From Cellulomonas sp. ACRRI (lineage in GTDB: Bacteria; Actinomycetota; Actinomycetes; Actinomycetales; Cellulomonadaceae): 47,205 nucleotides of DNA. The position numbers and the translations under genes were made by a program. Numbering within the stretch: the first letter of the stretch is position 1; every line of letters starts with the position of its first letter. Positions 32,362-40,813 of this stretch are shown piece by piece. The DNA is taken from the NCBI RefSeq assembly GCF_022346185.1, contig NZ_JAKRMS010000017.1:1-47205 (forward strand). The letters are read 5' to 3'. The notes below the pieces were generated by a model. The model made no database searches and was not told the origin of the DNA. It worked only from the letters and a program-made list of their open reading frames with translations.

Positions 32362-33123
32362 TCAGGTCCAGGGCGACGACGGTCGGGGCTCGCGCCGCGC
32401 GTCGGGCTCCGGCTCCAGCGCGAGCCGCAGCCGGGCGACACCCTCTGCCGCGCCGTCGACCGAGCGCCACGACGTGTCGGTGACCATGCGGCCCAGCATG
32501 TTGTCGAGGTGCTCGCGGTCCCGCCGACCGGCGGCGTGCACGGCGTCCTCCGAGCGGACCAGCGTGGCGAGCACCGCGAAGTCGTGGACGTGGCGAGCCG
32601 AGCCGGGATCCCCCGCGATGCGGATCGCCGCCGCCTTGCCGACGAGCGCGCCGAGCAGGCTCGGCCGGCGGATCGTGCCGCGGCGGCTGTCGACCAGCAC
32701 GGGCACGCTGGCGGAACGGTCGACCGCCTGCTGCGCACCGTAGGTCTCGATCGTCTGCCGCCCCGTCACCGTCCTACGTGCCCTGCTCGACGGCCGGAGG
32801 CCCCGGGGGATCAGGACGTCCACACTTGCGGGTTCGCGGACCCACCGGTGTTCGTACCCCTGCCACGACGCGCCGTCGGGCCGGAAGCCCAGATCACGCA
32901 GGGCGCCCGTGAACCGCGCCAGCGCCCGGCTGTCGGCGCGCACGTCGATCGCCGCGTCGAGGTCGTCCGTCGGACGGGACGGCGCCCGACCGCGCTCCGC
33001 GCAGTGCAGGTGGACCATCTGACCGCCGACCATCGTCCACCCGGTGGGCATCCGCTCGTGCAGGTCCATGAGCGCGTGCCACGCCGCTCGCTGAGCCGGC
33101 GGCATCGGAGGCAGGACGATCAT
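32362..33123 (-). CDS. Nucleotidyltransferase-like protein (AbiEii-like toxin candidate)
   Basis: The 253-aa protein has the pattern of minimal nucleotidyltransferases of AbiEii type: WTMVGGQMVHLHCAE (the GG helix), then RPTDDLDAAIDVR with the acidic metal-binding residues, and later a helical part with GALVGKAAAIR and a conserved KxxA-like segment. Such proteins are often toxins that modify tRNA ends or other targets. The start ATG 33123 is 8 bases after the stop of the HTH gene, so the two are co-translated. This pair fits a toxin-antitoxin or AbiE-like abortive infection unit; activity cannot be judged from sequence. The upstream extension in the same frame is non-coding because it overlaps the HTH gene. 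Confidence 0.7.
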   Translation of the reverse strand: MIVLPPMPPAQRAAWHALMDLHERMPTGWTMVGGQMVHLHCAERGRAPSRPTDDLDAAIDVRADSRALARFTGALRDLGFRPDGASWQGYEHRWVREPASVDVLIPRGLRPSSRARRTVTGRQTIETYGAQQAVDRSASVPVLVDSRRGTIRRPSLLGALVGKAAAIRIAGDPGSARHVHDFAVLATLVRSEDAVHAAGRRDREHLDNMLGRMVTDTSWRSVDGAAEGVARLRLALEPEPDARREPRPSSPWT

Positions 33124-33131
33124 GGCGGCGG

Positions 33132-33806
33132 TCAGATGCCCAGTGCCTCGGCGACGATCGCGCTCGCACGCACGCGCTCGCGGGGGCCACCGTGCTCGGC
33201 GAGGTCGGCGGCCACCTGCAGGCGCAGGGCATGCGGTGGCACGTAGGCGGAGACGTGCAGCCACACGTCCGGTCGGCTGTCGACCGGGTCGACCAGGAGG
33301 TGGCGGCGGACGACGCGGGGCAAGTCGTCCTCGTGCACGTAGCCCTCGGCCTGCGCGCCGGCAGACAGCCCGGAGCGCGGGTCGCTCAGGCCCGACGGCA
33401 GCATCTCGTCGTCGGCCAGGACACCCGCCGGGTCCGTGCCCCGGTACGCCACCCGCCGAGCCCGTCCGGCGACGAGTGCCTGGAGCCGGGTCGCGGGGTC
33501 CGCGTCCTCCCGCAGTCGTTCGACGTGGGCACGGAGGCGCCGGCGCTCCCCCGGCGTCGCCCACGGGACGTCGAGGTCGTCGACGACGAGCATCAGTGCC
33601 CACGCCATCCGCACGCTCATGGGTCGGCCGCGCCGGTGCGTCAGCGCGGCGAGCTGCTGGGGGTCGTCGAGCACGTACTGGTGGCCGACCTTGGTGGCGC
33701 GGATCTTGCCGGTCCGGATGAGCGCGTCCACGCGCGACCGGCTCAGGCCGGTGGCCTCGGCGGCCTGGGCGACGGTGAGGCGTGAGCCGAGCGGCCGGGA
33801 TGCCAT
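33132..33806 (-). CDS. Excisionase-type helix-turn-helix protein (antitoxin/regulator candidate)
   Basis: The 224-aa protein begins with an excisionase/MerR-like HTH (LTVAQAAEATGLSRSRVDALI, then KVGHQYVLDD; about residues 8-50). The remaining 170 residues are unassigned and presumably bind the partner. It is the first gene of a two-gene operon with the nucleotidyltransferase-like protein. The ATG at 33806 has no Shine-Dalgarno site; a TATAGT -10 box ends about 7 bases before it, which suggests a leaderless transcript starting at the ATG. An inverted repeat covers that -10, consistent with autorepression. Confidence 0.7.
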   Translation of the reverse strand: MASRPLGSRLTVAQAAEATGLSRSRVDALIRTGKIRATKVGHQYVLDDPQQLAALTHRRGRPMSVRMAWALMLVVDDLDVPWATPGERRRLRAHVERLREDADPATRLQALVAGRARRVAYRGTDPAGVLADDEMLPSGLSDPRSGLSAGAQAEGYVHEDDLPRVVRRHLLVDPVDSRPDVWLHVSAYVPPHALRLQVAADLAEHGGPRERVRASAIVAEALGI

Positions 33807-33811
33807 GACAC

Positions 33812-33844
33812 AACTATAGCAATCGTGCCTTATTTGAGATAGTT
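33812..33844 (-). promoter_or_regulatory. Leaderless promoter and inverted-repeat operator of the HTH/nucleotidyltransferase pair
   Basis: AACTATAGCAA (33812-33822) and TTGAGATAGTT (33834-33844) match as inverted repeats at 9 of 11 positions, 11 bases apart. The proximal arm contains TATAGT on the minus strand (33818-33813), a good -10. Transcription would begin at about 33806, the A of the ATG. The stretch is notably AT-rich. No clear -35 is visible. Confidence 0.55.
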
Positions 33845-34016
33845 CGTGGCGTCGATGTGAGTCACTCGGCGCCGCTTTGGCACTCGCGCGCAGGTCCGCG
33901 GGCCCGGTTGCACGCATCCCCGGTCTCGTTACGTTCGAGGTGAGGGACGTGCGGAAGCGTCCCTCGCGGCTACCACCGATCGAGCAGCGGTCGGGCCGAC
34001 CCGCTGGAGGACCACC

Positions 34017-34643
34017 GTGATCACGACCCCCACCCGCCGCCCGCGCACCCACGCCCGGACGTTCGCGCTCGCCCTCGCGGCCGGCGCCCTCGTCGTCGGG
34101 ACGTCGGCGTGCACCGGCGGCACTGCGGAGGCCGAGGACACCACCGACACCGCGCCCGCGCCGGATCCGGTCACGACGACGTCCGACGCGGGGGCGGGCG
34201 ACGACGCCACGGCGGGCGGCGATCTGCTGGTCGGCACCCACCAGGTCGACATCCAGACCTACGGCGGCGAGTGGGTCACCACGACCACCGAGGGCGGAGT
34301 CACCACCGTCGCCGACCCCGCCGAGGCCGGCGGCGTCCCGACCACGTGGGTGTTCGAGCCCACCGGCGAGACGTTCCAGGTCCGGACGACGGCCACCACC
34401 GACGGCCAGCCGTCCTGCCTGAGCCTGCCCGGCGACGACGTCATCACCGTGGCGCCGTGCGACCCGGCCGCGCCCGACCAGCAGCTCGACGTCGCGACGC
34501 TGGACCAGCCGGAGCAGGTGAACATCTCGTCGGCCGCGGGCGTCGTGGTGGCGGACCAGGAGGGCGGGCTCGCGCTCGACCCGGACCCGTCGAGCCCGGC
34601 GAGCGTGTTCACGCTGGTGGACCGGGGCGCGGCGGAAGGCTGA
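34017..34643 (+). CDS. Secreted lipoprotein of unknown function
   Basis: The 208-aa product has an Arg-rich n-region, a hydrophobic core (FALALAAGALVVG) and the lipobox GTSAC with Cys 32. A Thr/Ala/Asp-rich linker follows to about residue 70. The C-terminal domain (WVFEPTGETFQVRT, PSCLSLPGDDVITVAPCDP) is beta-rich and vaguely ricin-B-like, with two cysteines that could pair outside the cell. GTG 34017 has GGAGG 6 nt upstream. It stands alone; the neighbours are on other transcripts. Confidence 0.75.
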   Translation: MITTPTRRPRTHARTFALALAAGALVVGTSACTGGTAEAEDTTDTAPAPDPVTTTSDAGAGDDATAGGDLLVGTHQVDIQTYGGEWVTTTTEGGVTTVADPAEAGGVPTTWVFEPTGETFQVRTTATTDGQPSCLSLPGDDVITVAPCDPAAPDQQLDVATLDQPEQVNISSAAGVVVADQEGGLALDPDPSSPASVFTLVDRGAAEG

Positions 34644-34673
34644 GGCGCCGGAGGTCCGCGTGCCCGCAGAACG

Positions 34674-35570
34674 TCAGGACCCAGTTGCGGGCCGCGATCT
34701 CCGGGACTCGCGCACCAGCGCGAGCCCGGCGTCCGACCCGAGTCGTGCCGCGACGACCGGTTCCTGGCATGCTCGGAGGAGTTCGACGAGCTCGGGCGCG
34801 TCCAGCGCGAACATGCCGGTCCGGATGGAGATGTCCCCGAGCGCCGCGCGGAGTCTCCGGTCGCGGCCGCGGCGGGCGTCGACGGTCACGGCGTGGCTGT
34901 CCCGGACGACGACGCGCACCACGGACGCGGGGCCGTCCGTGTCGCCGATCCAGCGCACGTCGGGCCACCTGACCCGGCTCGTCACATCGCGCTCTCGCAC
35001 GACCAGCGCGGTCGGTGTCAGCCAGATCCCGGCCCGCAGTGCGCGGCGCAGCTGGCCGCCCACGGTGAGCGCCACCGGCACGACCAGCGCGATCAGCACC
35101 ACGACGACGGCGACGTCCTCGCCGGCACCGGCGCCGACGCCGAGGCGCGCTGCGCCGAACACGAGCGCGACGAACGGCACGGTCGCGACCGCGGCGAACA
35201 CAGCGCCGAGGACCGGGCGGGCCGGGTGCTCGTGCAGCACGGCCGCCGGCTCGCCGTCCAGCACGCGTGTCGCGATCTGCCCACGACCACCCGCCCCACC
35301 GCGCTCGCGGTCACGCAGAACCCGGCCGACGAGCAGCAGCAACCCGACCGCGGTGATCCACGTCCCGATGCCGAGAGCGGCGGTCTCCGCTCGGCCGACC
35401 ACGACGATGACCGTGCCGAAGACGATCAGGCCTGTTTCGGTGGCGACCTCCCGGACCCGGGTCACCGGTTCCGCGCCACGATGTCCGGGCTCAGCGGGCA
35501 CGCCGCGCACCCCTGCCTCGCCGCTCCCCGTCGTGATGGCCGAGCCCGAGCGCCACCCTGGTTCCTCCAC
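34674..35570 (-). CDS. Membrane protein with four predicted membrane segments and a PH-like C-terminus
   Basis: Hydrophobic segments occur in two pairs: LIVFGTVIVVVG and IGTWITAVGLLLLVG, then VFAAVATVPFVALVFGAA and VAVVVVLIALVVPVALTVG. The soluble C-terminus (GIWLTPTALVVRERDVTSRVRWPDVRWI) resembles bacterial PH-like domains. The start is uncertain: GTG 35570 gives 298 aa but its first ~40 residues look unlike the rest, while GTG 35501 (275 aa) has AGGGG 8 nt upstream and may be the true one. Function unknown. It lies beside the type VII-like operon on the other strand. Confidence 0.6.
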   Translation of the reverse strand: MEEPGWRSGSAITTGSGEAGVRGVPAEPGHRGAEPVTRVREVATETGLIVFGTVIVVVGRAETAALGIGTWITAVGLLLLVGRVLRDRERGGAGGRGQIATRVLDGEPAAVLHEHPARPVLGAVFAAVATVPFVALVFGAARLGVGAGAGEDVAVVVVLIALVVPVALTVGGQLRRALRAGIWLTPTALVVRERDVTSRVRWPDVRWIGDTDGPASVVRVVVRDSHAVTVDARRGRDRRLRAALGDISIRTGMFALDAPELVELLRACQEPVVAARLGSDAGLALVRESRRSRPATGS

Positions 35571-35770
35571 GTCCGTACCCCGCCGTCGCTCCCGCGACCC
35601 GACCTGACCCGCAGGCTAGCCGAGCGCGTTCTTCCGGGTCCGGAGCGGTCCGGCCAGCACGTGGAGGAGCCTGCTGACAGCGGTACCCGACTGCCCGGTC
35701 GTGCCACTCGGCATCATCGGGCGGCACTGTGGACGTCGGGCCGGTGCCTCCGCCTCCCTACGATGACGAC

Positions 35771-36124
35771 ATGGCCGGGATCGAGAACGCCGCGCTGGCG
35801 GGCGCCGCGTGGGCGACGACGCTCGCGGCCGTGCTGATGGTGATCGTCGCGATCACCCGCCGCGGGACCGGCGGCGGGTTCCTCCCGGTGCTGGCACTTC
35901 TTCTCGCCGTCCTCCTGCTCGCACTCGTGATCGCAGCTGCGGTCGGCGTCCCCTGGACCGCGCTCGGGGTCATGGGTGTCGTCGCAGCGACGGTCGGTGC
36001 CGCTCTCGTCCTCACCGGACGACTCCCCGGGGCGACGGCGGCCTACGCCGTCCTGGTGATCGTCGGCATCGTCGCCGCGTGGGGGGCTGCCACCGGGCGA
36101 CTCGCGTTCCCGGCGCCGCGGTAG
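35771..36124 (+). CDS. Small integral membrane protein
   Basis: This 117-aa protein is nearly all membrane, with about four segments (LAAVLMVIVAIT, VLALLLAVLLLALVIAAAVG, VMGVVAATVGAALVL, AVLVIVGIVAAWG). There is no Shine-Dalgarno site before ATG 35771, but TACGAT (35759-35764), a -10-like hexamer, ends 6 bases before it, suggesting a leaderless mRNA. An in-frame GTG at 35729 is less likely. It is followed after 29 bases by the WXG100-like gene, so it may belong to that operon. Confidence 0.6.
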   Translation: MAGIENAALAGAAWATTLAAVLMVIVAITRRGTGGGFLPVLALLLAVLLLALVIAAAVGVPWTALGVMGVVAATVGAALVLTGRLPGATAAYAVLVIVGIVAAWGAATGRLAFPAPR

Positions 36125-36153
36125 GGTCCCGGCAGACGAACAGGGGGCGTGGA

Positions 36154-37233
36154 GTGCAGGTCGATACGACATACCTCAAGACGTGCGACGTGCGGCTGGG
36201 ACAGATCGCCTCGGACGTCAACGGGGCGATGAGCTACAGCTCGTCCCACCTGTCCGGGTTCAGCCGGTGGGGTGACGGTCGACTCGCCGGCCTCGCCCTC
36301 GGTCAGCACGACACCTACCTCGAGGCCACCGAGACCAACCTCGCCGCGACGAAGCGTCTGCTCACCGCGGCGGCCGACGCTCTCAACACGATCGCCCAAC
36401 GGTACGACGCGACCGACGACGACCAGTCCGTCGCCTTCCGGAACCTGTTCAAGGACCTGGACCCGAACGCCGCGACTCCGCCCATCACGGGGGCGACCGC
36501 ACCGTCGGGGGGATCCGCGGCGCAGCCGTCGGAGGCGCTCTCCGCGCCGGAGGGCATGCCCGACCTCAACCCGGTGTTCCTGGCGATCCTCCAGTGGCCC
36601 GACTACCTGTCGTTCACGTGGTGGGCGCGGTGGCTGATCAACCAGGGCTTCCAGCTCGTGTGGCCCGGCATCGGTGGCGGCGACATCTTCCAGTGGCTCT
36701 GGTCCGAGGTCGGCGGCGACTGGGACCGGATCTACACCGCGGGCAGCGCGTTCGGCCAGATCGGTGACTACTTCTCCCGGCTCGGCGACGCCACCCGCGA
36801 CGAGGCGATCGCGATGTTCCAGGGCTGGACACAGGGCGAGGCAGCCACCAAGGCGGGCGAGTTCTTCGCGGAGATCCTGGCGGCCTTCGAGGCCCAGTTG
36901 GCCCCCTACGGCGACCTGGAGCTGAAGTACCAGAAGGCCGCAGGCTCGTCCTACATGCTGTGCCAGGCCGCCTACTCCGGGCTGGACGCCCTGGGCGACC
37001 ACGTCGTCGCGCTGGCTCTCGGCGTGGGCTCCGTCGGCGAGGCGATCGCCGCCGTCTTCAGCGGTGGCGCCACCGCACCGATGGCGATCGTGTCGGCCGT
37101 CGCCGCGTTCATCGCCGAGCTCTCCGCGATCTGGGGCTCCGCCGTGGCGGCCGTGATGGCGATCGGCGGACTCATGAACGGCCTGCAGGCGTCGTCGATG
37201 ACCATCACCAGCGTCCCGATCCCGGAAGCATGA
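36154..37233 (+). CDS. WXG100/type VII secretion-like substrate protein
   Basis: The 359-aa protein starts with two long helices (about residues 5-85) like ESX/LXG substrates, ending in YDATD, which fits the YxxxD export motif. A proline/serine-rich linker follows (115-140), then a mixed region with several Trp and a hydrophobic Ala/Gly-rich C-terminal stretch (VALALGVGSVGEAIAAVFSG, APMAIVSAVAAFIAEL). There is no signal peptide. GTG 36154 has AGGGGG about 6 nt upstream. The next gene overlaps its stop (ATGA). It is probably exported by a type VII system encoded elsewhere; no EccC-type ATPase is present in this window. The C-terminus does not match a toxin family I know. Confidence 0.6.
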   Translation: MQVDTTYLKTCDVRLGQIASDVNGAMSYSSSHLSGFSRWGDGRLAGLALGQHDTYLEATETNLAATKRLLTAAADALNTIAQRYDATDDDQSVAFRNLFKDLDPNAATPPITGATAPSGGSAAQPSEALSAPEGMPDLNPVFLAILQWPDYLSFTWWARWLINQGFQLVWPGIGGGDIFQWLWSEVGGDWDRIYTAGSAFGQIGDYFSRLGDATRDEAIAMFQGWTQGEAATKAGEFFAEILAAFEAQLAPYGDLELKYQKAAGSSYMLCQAAYSGLDALGDHVVALALGVGSVGEAIAAVFSGGATAPMAIVSAVAAFIAELSAIWGSAVAAVMAIGGLMNGLQASSMTITSVPIPEA

Positions 37234-37736
37234 TGACCGAGCTGCCCGACATCTCCCCCGTCCTCGACAAGGTCTTCGGCTCGGACTACCGCGCTGAGCT
37301 CCGCCGCACCCTGCTCGAGCGGGCTGCGGAGACCGACGACCCGGCCTACGCTGACCGCCTCCGCGAGGCTGCGGACGGCCGACGACCGCTGCGATCTCTG
37401 CTCGCCGACCCGGCTTTCCAGGCCGCCCTCCGGCTGGATCAGGTCGATCGCGACGAGGTCGAGTCCCGGACCCCGACCCCGGAGCAGCAGGACCAGCTCG
37501 CACGGCGGCTCGCCGAGCACCGCGAGCAGCACGGCACACCGGTGTTCCCACCCGTGGCGGAGCTCGCGACCTACGCCGCCGACGCCCAGGCCCGGGCGCA
37601 GCGCACGCGCGACGTGGTCGCCGCGGACGAGCTGACCGGCTGGCAGGGGTCGCAGCAGCGCATCGAGGAGAAGCGCGCCGCGGAGCAGGCGCGCGACGCG
37701 GACGAGCGCCCGGGGCGGGGGACCGACCGTGGCTGA
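37230..37736 (+). CDS. Hydrophilic protein co-translated with the type VII-like substrate
   Basis: The 168-aa product is soluble, charged and mainly helical (ELRRTLLERAAE, DQLARRLAEHREQH, RIEEKRAAEQARDAD at the end). The ATG at 37230 overlaps the previous stop by four bases; a second ATG follows directly at 37233. The stop lies within the next gene (8-base overlap). No known domain is recognised. By position it could be a chaperone or antitoxin-like partner of the secreted protein. Confidence 0.6.
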   Translation: MMTELPDISPVLDKVFGSDYRAELRRTLLERAAETDDPAYADRLREAADGRRPLRSLLADPAFQAALRLDQVDRDEVESRTPTPEQQDQLARRLAEHREQHGTPVFPPVAELATYAADAQARAQRTRDVVAADELTGWQGSQQRIEEKRAAEQARDADERPGRGTDRG

Positions 37737-38247
37737 ACCGCTCGTCGTGCAGTTCCGCCCCGAGGCGCGGCGGGACTTCCAGCGGCGGGCTTCTCGCGAT
37801 CCCCAGCGCCGCGGACGGGCGGCGATCGCCTTGGCGGCGTTGCTCGCGCTCCTCGTGCTCGTGCCCTGGGTCGCCGCCAACGCGGTGCGGGGCTTCGAGC
37901 CGCGCAGCCTCCTCCTGCTCGCCTTCCTCGTCGCCCCGGCCGCCCTCCTGGTCTGGGGCCGACGGAAGATCGAGGACCGCCCTGCCGTGCTGGGCTCGGT
38001 GGCGTTCGTCGTCACGGCCGACGAGATCCGGTTCGAGCCGCTGCCCTCGGCGAACTCGGCCCTGGTCGACGCCCCGGCGGAGGTGTGGCCGGTCGCCGGG
38101 ACCACGGTCGAGGTCCGACCGTCCCGGGTCGTCGGCGACCGTCTGGTGCTGCGCCGCGCCGGAGTGCGGCGCCGGGTCTACCTCGCGGCGACGCTCGACG
38201 TGCCCGCCGAACGGATCACGTCGAGGCTCAGCGGCCGGTCACAGTGA
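37729..38247 (+). CDS. Two-segment membrane protein with PH-like domain
   Basis: The 172-aa protein has a basic N-terminus, two membrane segments (AIALAALLALLVLVPWVAAN and LLLLAFLVAPAALLVW) and a soluble beta-rich C-terminus (SVAFVVTADEIRFEPLP, RLVLRRAGVRRRVYLA). The GTG start at 37729 lies inside the preceding gene. It ends 6 bases from the convergent LtrA-like gene. Its plan resembles the membrane protein encoded at 34674-35570; both may serve the same envelope process. Function unknown. Confidence 0.6.
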   Translation: MAEPLVVQFRPEARRDFQRRASRDPQRRGRAAIALAALLALLVLVPWVAANAVRGFEPRSLLLLAFLVAPAALLVWGRRKIEDRPAVLGSVAFVVTADEIRFEPLPSANSALVDAPAEVWPVAGTTVEVRPSRVVGDRLVLRRAGVRRRVYLAATLDVPAERITSRLSGRSQ

Positions 38248-38253
38248 GCGGCC

Positions 38254-39522
38254 TCACGAGTCGACCTCGCCACCGGTGACAGCCGCAGCCGACGCCGTCC
38301 GCCCCGCCCACCCGTGCCCGACGACGGTCACCCACGGCGTCGCCGCGAGCACCAGCAGGCACCACACCAGCGCCACCCCGGCGGCCGCCAGCGCCACGCT
38401 CGCCAGCACCACCCCCACCGACACCCCGACGAGCACCACGTGGAACCGGTCGTGCGCCCGGCTCAGCACGGCGAACAGCGCGTAGAACGTCCCGACGTAC
38501 ACGGCCACCGGCACCGCGACGGTCAGCGCCGTGCCCACGGCGGACAGCGTGCTCTCCCCGAGCAGGTAGTACGCCCCCGCGTGCAGCCCGCCGCCGATCG
38601 CGATGATCGCCCCGAACAGCACGATGTGCCCGTACCCCCACGAGAACGAGCGTCGGCGACGGGCGGCCAGCAGCTCGCCGCTCGGCATGACGTCGTACGC
38701 CCACCACAGCCCGAACGTGAGCGCGACGCCCGCCAGCCCGAGCAGCGCGGTCTCGACCGTCCAGCCCGACTCCTCGATGATCGCGGCCAGCGCGAACGTC
38801 GTGCCGGTCAGCCCCTCGCCGACGGCGATGATGACGACGAGGCCGTACCGCTCGGCGATGTGGTGCGGGTGCCACGGGGTGCCGCCGTGCACGCGCTCGG
38901 CGACGACCGGTCCGACGAGCTCCAGCACCACCAGCGGGACGACGAAGGCGAACGTCGTCGTGGTCGGCAGGTCGAGCAGCGCGAGCGTCACCCAGCCGGC
39001 CTGCGCCGCGAGCAGGGTGGTGATGAACACGGCGACGCTCGGTCGGCGGGCGGGGTCGGCGACCGCGGCGCGCGCCCACTGCAGCACCATCGGCACGCGC
39101 ATGACGACGTACCCGAGCACCAGCACCCGGTTGTCCAGGTGCTCCCCCGCCGCGAGCGACTCGAACATCGGCGGCACACCCAGCGCCAGGATCAGCACGC
39201 CGACCATCTGCACCATCGTGGTGAGCCGGAACAGCCAGTCGTCGGTGTCGTACGCCGAGGCGAACCAGGTGAAGTTGATCCACGCCCAGGACACGGCGAA
39301 CGTGGCGAAGGTGAACCCGACGATCGCCGGGCCGACGTGGCCGTCCGCGACCAGGACGGCGAGCTCCTCCGCCGTGCGGCCGAAGGCGATGACGAAGGTG
39401 AGGTCGAACAGCAGCTCGAGCGGGGTGGCGGCGCGGCGTTCCTCGCGGGGGTCGCGGCCGGTCATGCGGATGCGCAGCGGGGCGACCCGGGATCGCGTGA
39501 TCGGTGCAGCTGGCCTCGTCAC
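38254..39522 (-). CDS. Low temperature requirement protein A (LtrA) family membrane protein
   Basis: The family signature ATPLELLFDLTFVIAFG lies near the N-terminus, followed by about ten membrane segments, FTWFASAYDTDDWLFRL, HHIAERYGLVVIIAVGEG and WWAYDV, all typical of LtrA proteins. The molecular role of the family is not established. The start is uncertain. GTG 39522 (422 aa) includes a short basic leader as in many relatives and has a weak AAGG upstream; ATG 39465 would begin MTGRDPREERR. The further open frame upstream is Arg-rich and not convincing. Confidence 0.85.
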   Translation of the reverse strand: MTRPAAPITRSRVAPLRIRMTGRDPREERRAATPLELLFDLTFVIAFGRTAEELAVLVADGHVGPAIVGFTFATFAVSWAWINFTWFASAYDTDDWLFRLTTMVQMVGVLILALGVPPMFESLAAGEHLDNRVLVLGYVVMRVPMVLQWARAAVADPARRPSVAVFITTLLAAQAGWVTLALLDLPTTTTFAFVVPLVVLELVGPVVAERVHGGTPWHPHHIAERYGLVVIIAVGEGLTGTTFALAAIIEESGWTVETALLGLAGVALTFGLWWAYDVMPSGELLAARRRRSFSWGYGHIVLFGAIIAIGGGLHAGAYYLLGESTLSAVGTALTVAVPVAVYVGTFYALFAVLSRAHDRFHVVLVGVSVGVVLASVALAAAGVALVWCLLVLAATPWVTVVGHGWAGRTASAAAVTGGEVDS

Positions 39523-39712
39523 GCCTTGGATCGTGTCACGCCTGCGGGCGGCGCCGTGAGACCTCCAGCTCGGCCGACGTCGCACGGGCCGCGACGTCTC
39601 CACCGACCGGCGCCACCACGTCGAGCGCGGGGACCGCGGGACTGCGGCGCGCACAGCGGATATCGGCGCGGCGTCGCCCCTGACGTCGCGACGGACCCGA
39701 TCCCGAGTCCGG

Positions 39713-40813
39713 CTAGGGGACCCGGAGGACCCGGACCGGGTCCCTGCTGGCCGCGGCGATGGCCGGGGCGACCGCCGCGGCCACGGCCACGAGCGTCGCG
39801 TCCACCACGAGCGCACCCGCGAACGTCCAGGAGTTCCGGAAGTCGTGGGCCGCCTGGTTCCACAGCTGAGCGGAGAGCGCGCCCACTGACGCGCCGAGGA
39901 CCACGGGCACCACCACCTCGATCACGAACCCGGTGACGACGGCTGACCGGGACGCCCCGAGTGCGCGCCACCTGCCGACGTCACGTCGGCGACTTCCGAC
40001 GACCATGATCGCGACGATGAGGATCAGCAGACCCGACGTCGCCAGGATGAGCGTCGTCGACCTGCGCGCCGCCGACCCGAGCTCTCCGCTGATCACCCGC
40101 TCGAGGTCGGCCGCCGCACTGGGCTTCTCGATGCGGATGAGATCGGGATCGCTCGCGACCACGCCGGCGCGCATCGCGTCCGCGAGGACGTCGATCTGGC
40201 CGATCGCCGGAGCGAGGCCGTACAGGTACCGGAGCTGCCGCTCGCCTTCCGCAGAGTCCGGCACGGCGAGCGCGACGTCGTTGAGACGGTCGAACGGGCC
40301 CTCGGCCCGGAACACCCCGACGACCGGGATGTCGACCCCGCCGGCGCTCAGCGCGCCGATCCCGTCCAGGAGCCCCGCGTCGCGCGCCGCGCGTTCACCC
40401 AGGACTGCTTCTCCTTCACGAGGCAGTCGTCCCGCAGCCGGCACGACCACGTCCTCGAACGCTCCGAACACCGCCCGCACCCCGACGGTCGCCCGGGCCA
40501 GCTCGTGGTCCACGTGGTGGTCGACAGCCTCCCCCAGCCCGATGAACCACTCCGCGGCATCGGTCCGGGAGAGGCTGTCGACGCTCGCCATCCGGATCCC
40601 GGCGGCGCCGTCGTGGTCGTAGGCGACCACGACCCGGGCACCTCGCTCGTCGAGCGAACCGATCACCGCGGCCTCGGTGGCGTACGAGTTGCCGGTCGTC
40701 AGGAGGACCGCGGCGGTGGCCAGTGCCGCGATGAGTGCGAGCGCCCCCGTGGTCAGGAGGTGCCGCCCCGTCGAGCGCAGCGCCTCGCCGACGAGGGCAC
40801 GAGTGCGGATCAC
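39713..40813 (-). CDS. FtsX/MacB-type ABC exporter permease
   Basis: The 366-aa protein has one N-terminal membrane segment (LLTTGALALIAALATAAVLL), a large extracytoplasmic domain (about residues 40-250) and three C-terminal segments (LILATSGLLILIVAIMVV, FVIEVVVPVVLGASVGAL, GALVVDATLVAVAAAVAP). RRRDVGRWRALGASRSAVV is the FtsX-family coupling loop. MacB-type permeases do mechanotransmission rather than classic transport. The GTG start overlaps the ATPase stop (GTGA). It is the last gene of a five-gene operon beginning with a small secreted peptide, so it probably exports that peptide or protects against it. Confidence 0.85.
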   Translation of the reverse strand: MIRTRALVGEALRSTGRHLLTTGALALIAALATAAVLLTTGNSYATEAAVIGSLDERGARVVVAYDHDGAAGIRMASVDSLSRTDAAEWFIGLGEAVDHHVDHELARATVGVRAVFGAFEDVVVPAAGRLPREGEAVLGERAARDAGLLDGIGALSAGGVDIPVVGVFRAEGPFDRLNDVALAVPDSAEGERQLRYLYGLAPAIGQIDVLADAMRAGVVASDPDLIRIEKPSAAADLERVISGELGSAARRSTTLILATSGLLILIVAIMVVGSRRRDVGRWRALGASRSAVVTGFVIEVVVPVVLGASVGALSAQLWNQAAHDFRNSWTFAGALVVDATLVAVAAAVAPAIAAASRDPVRVLRVP

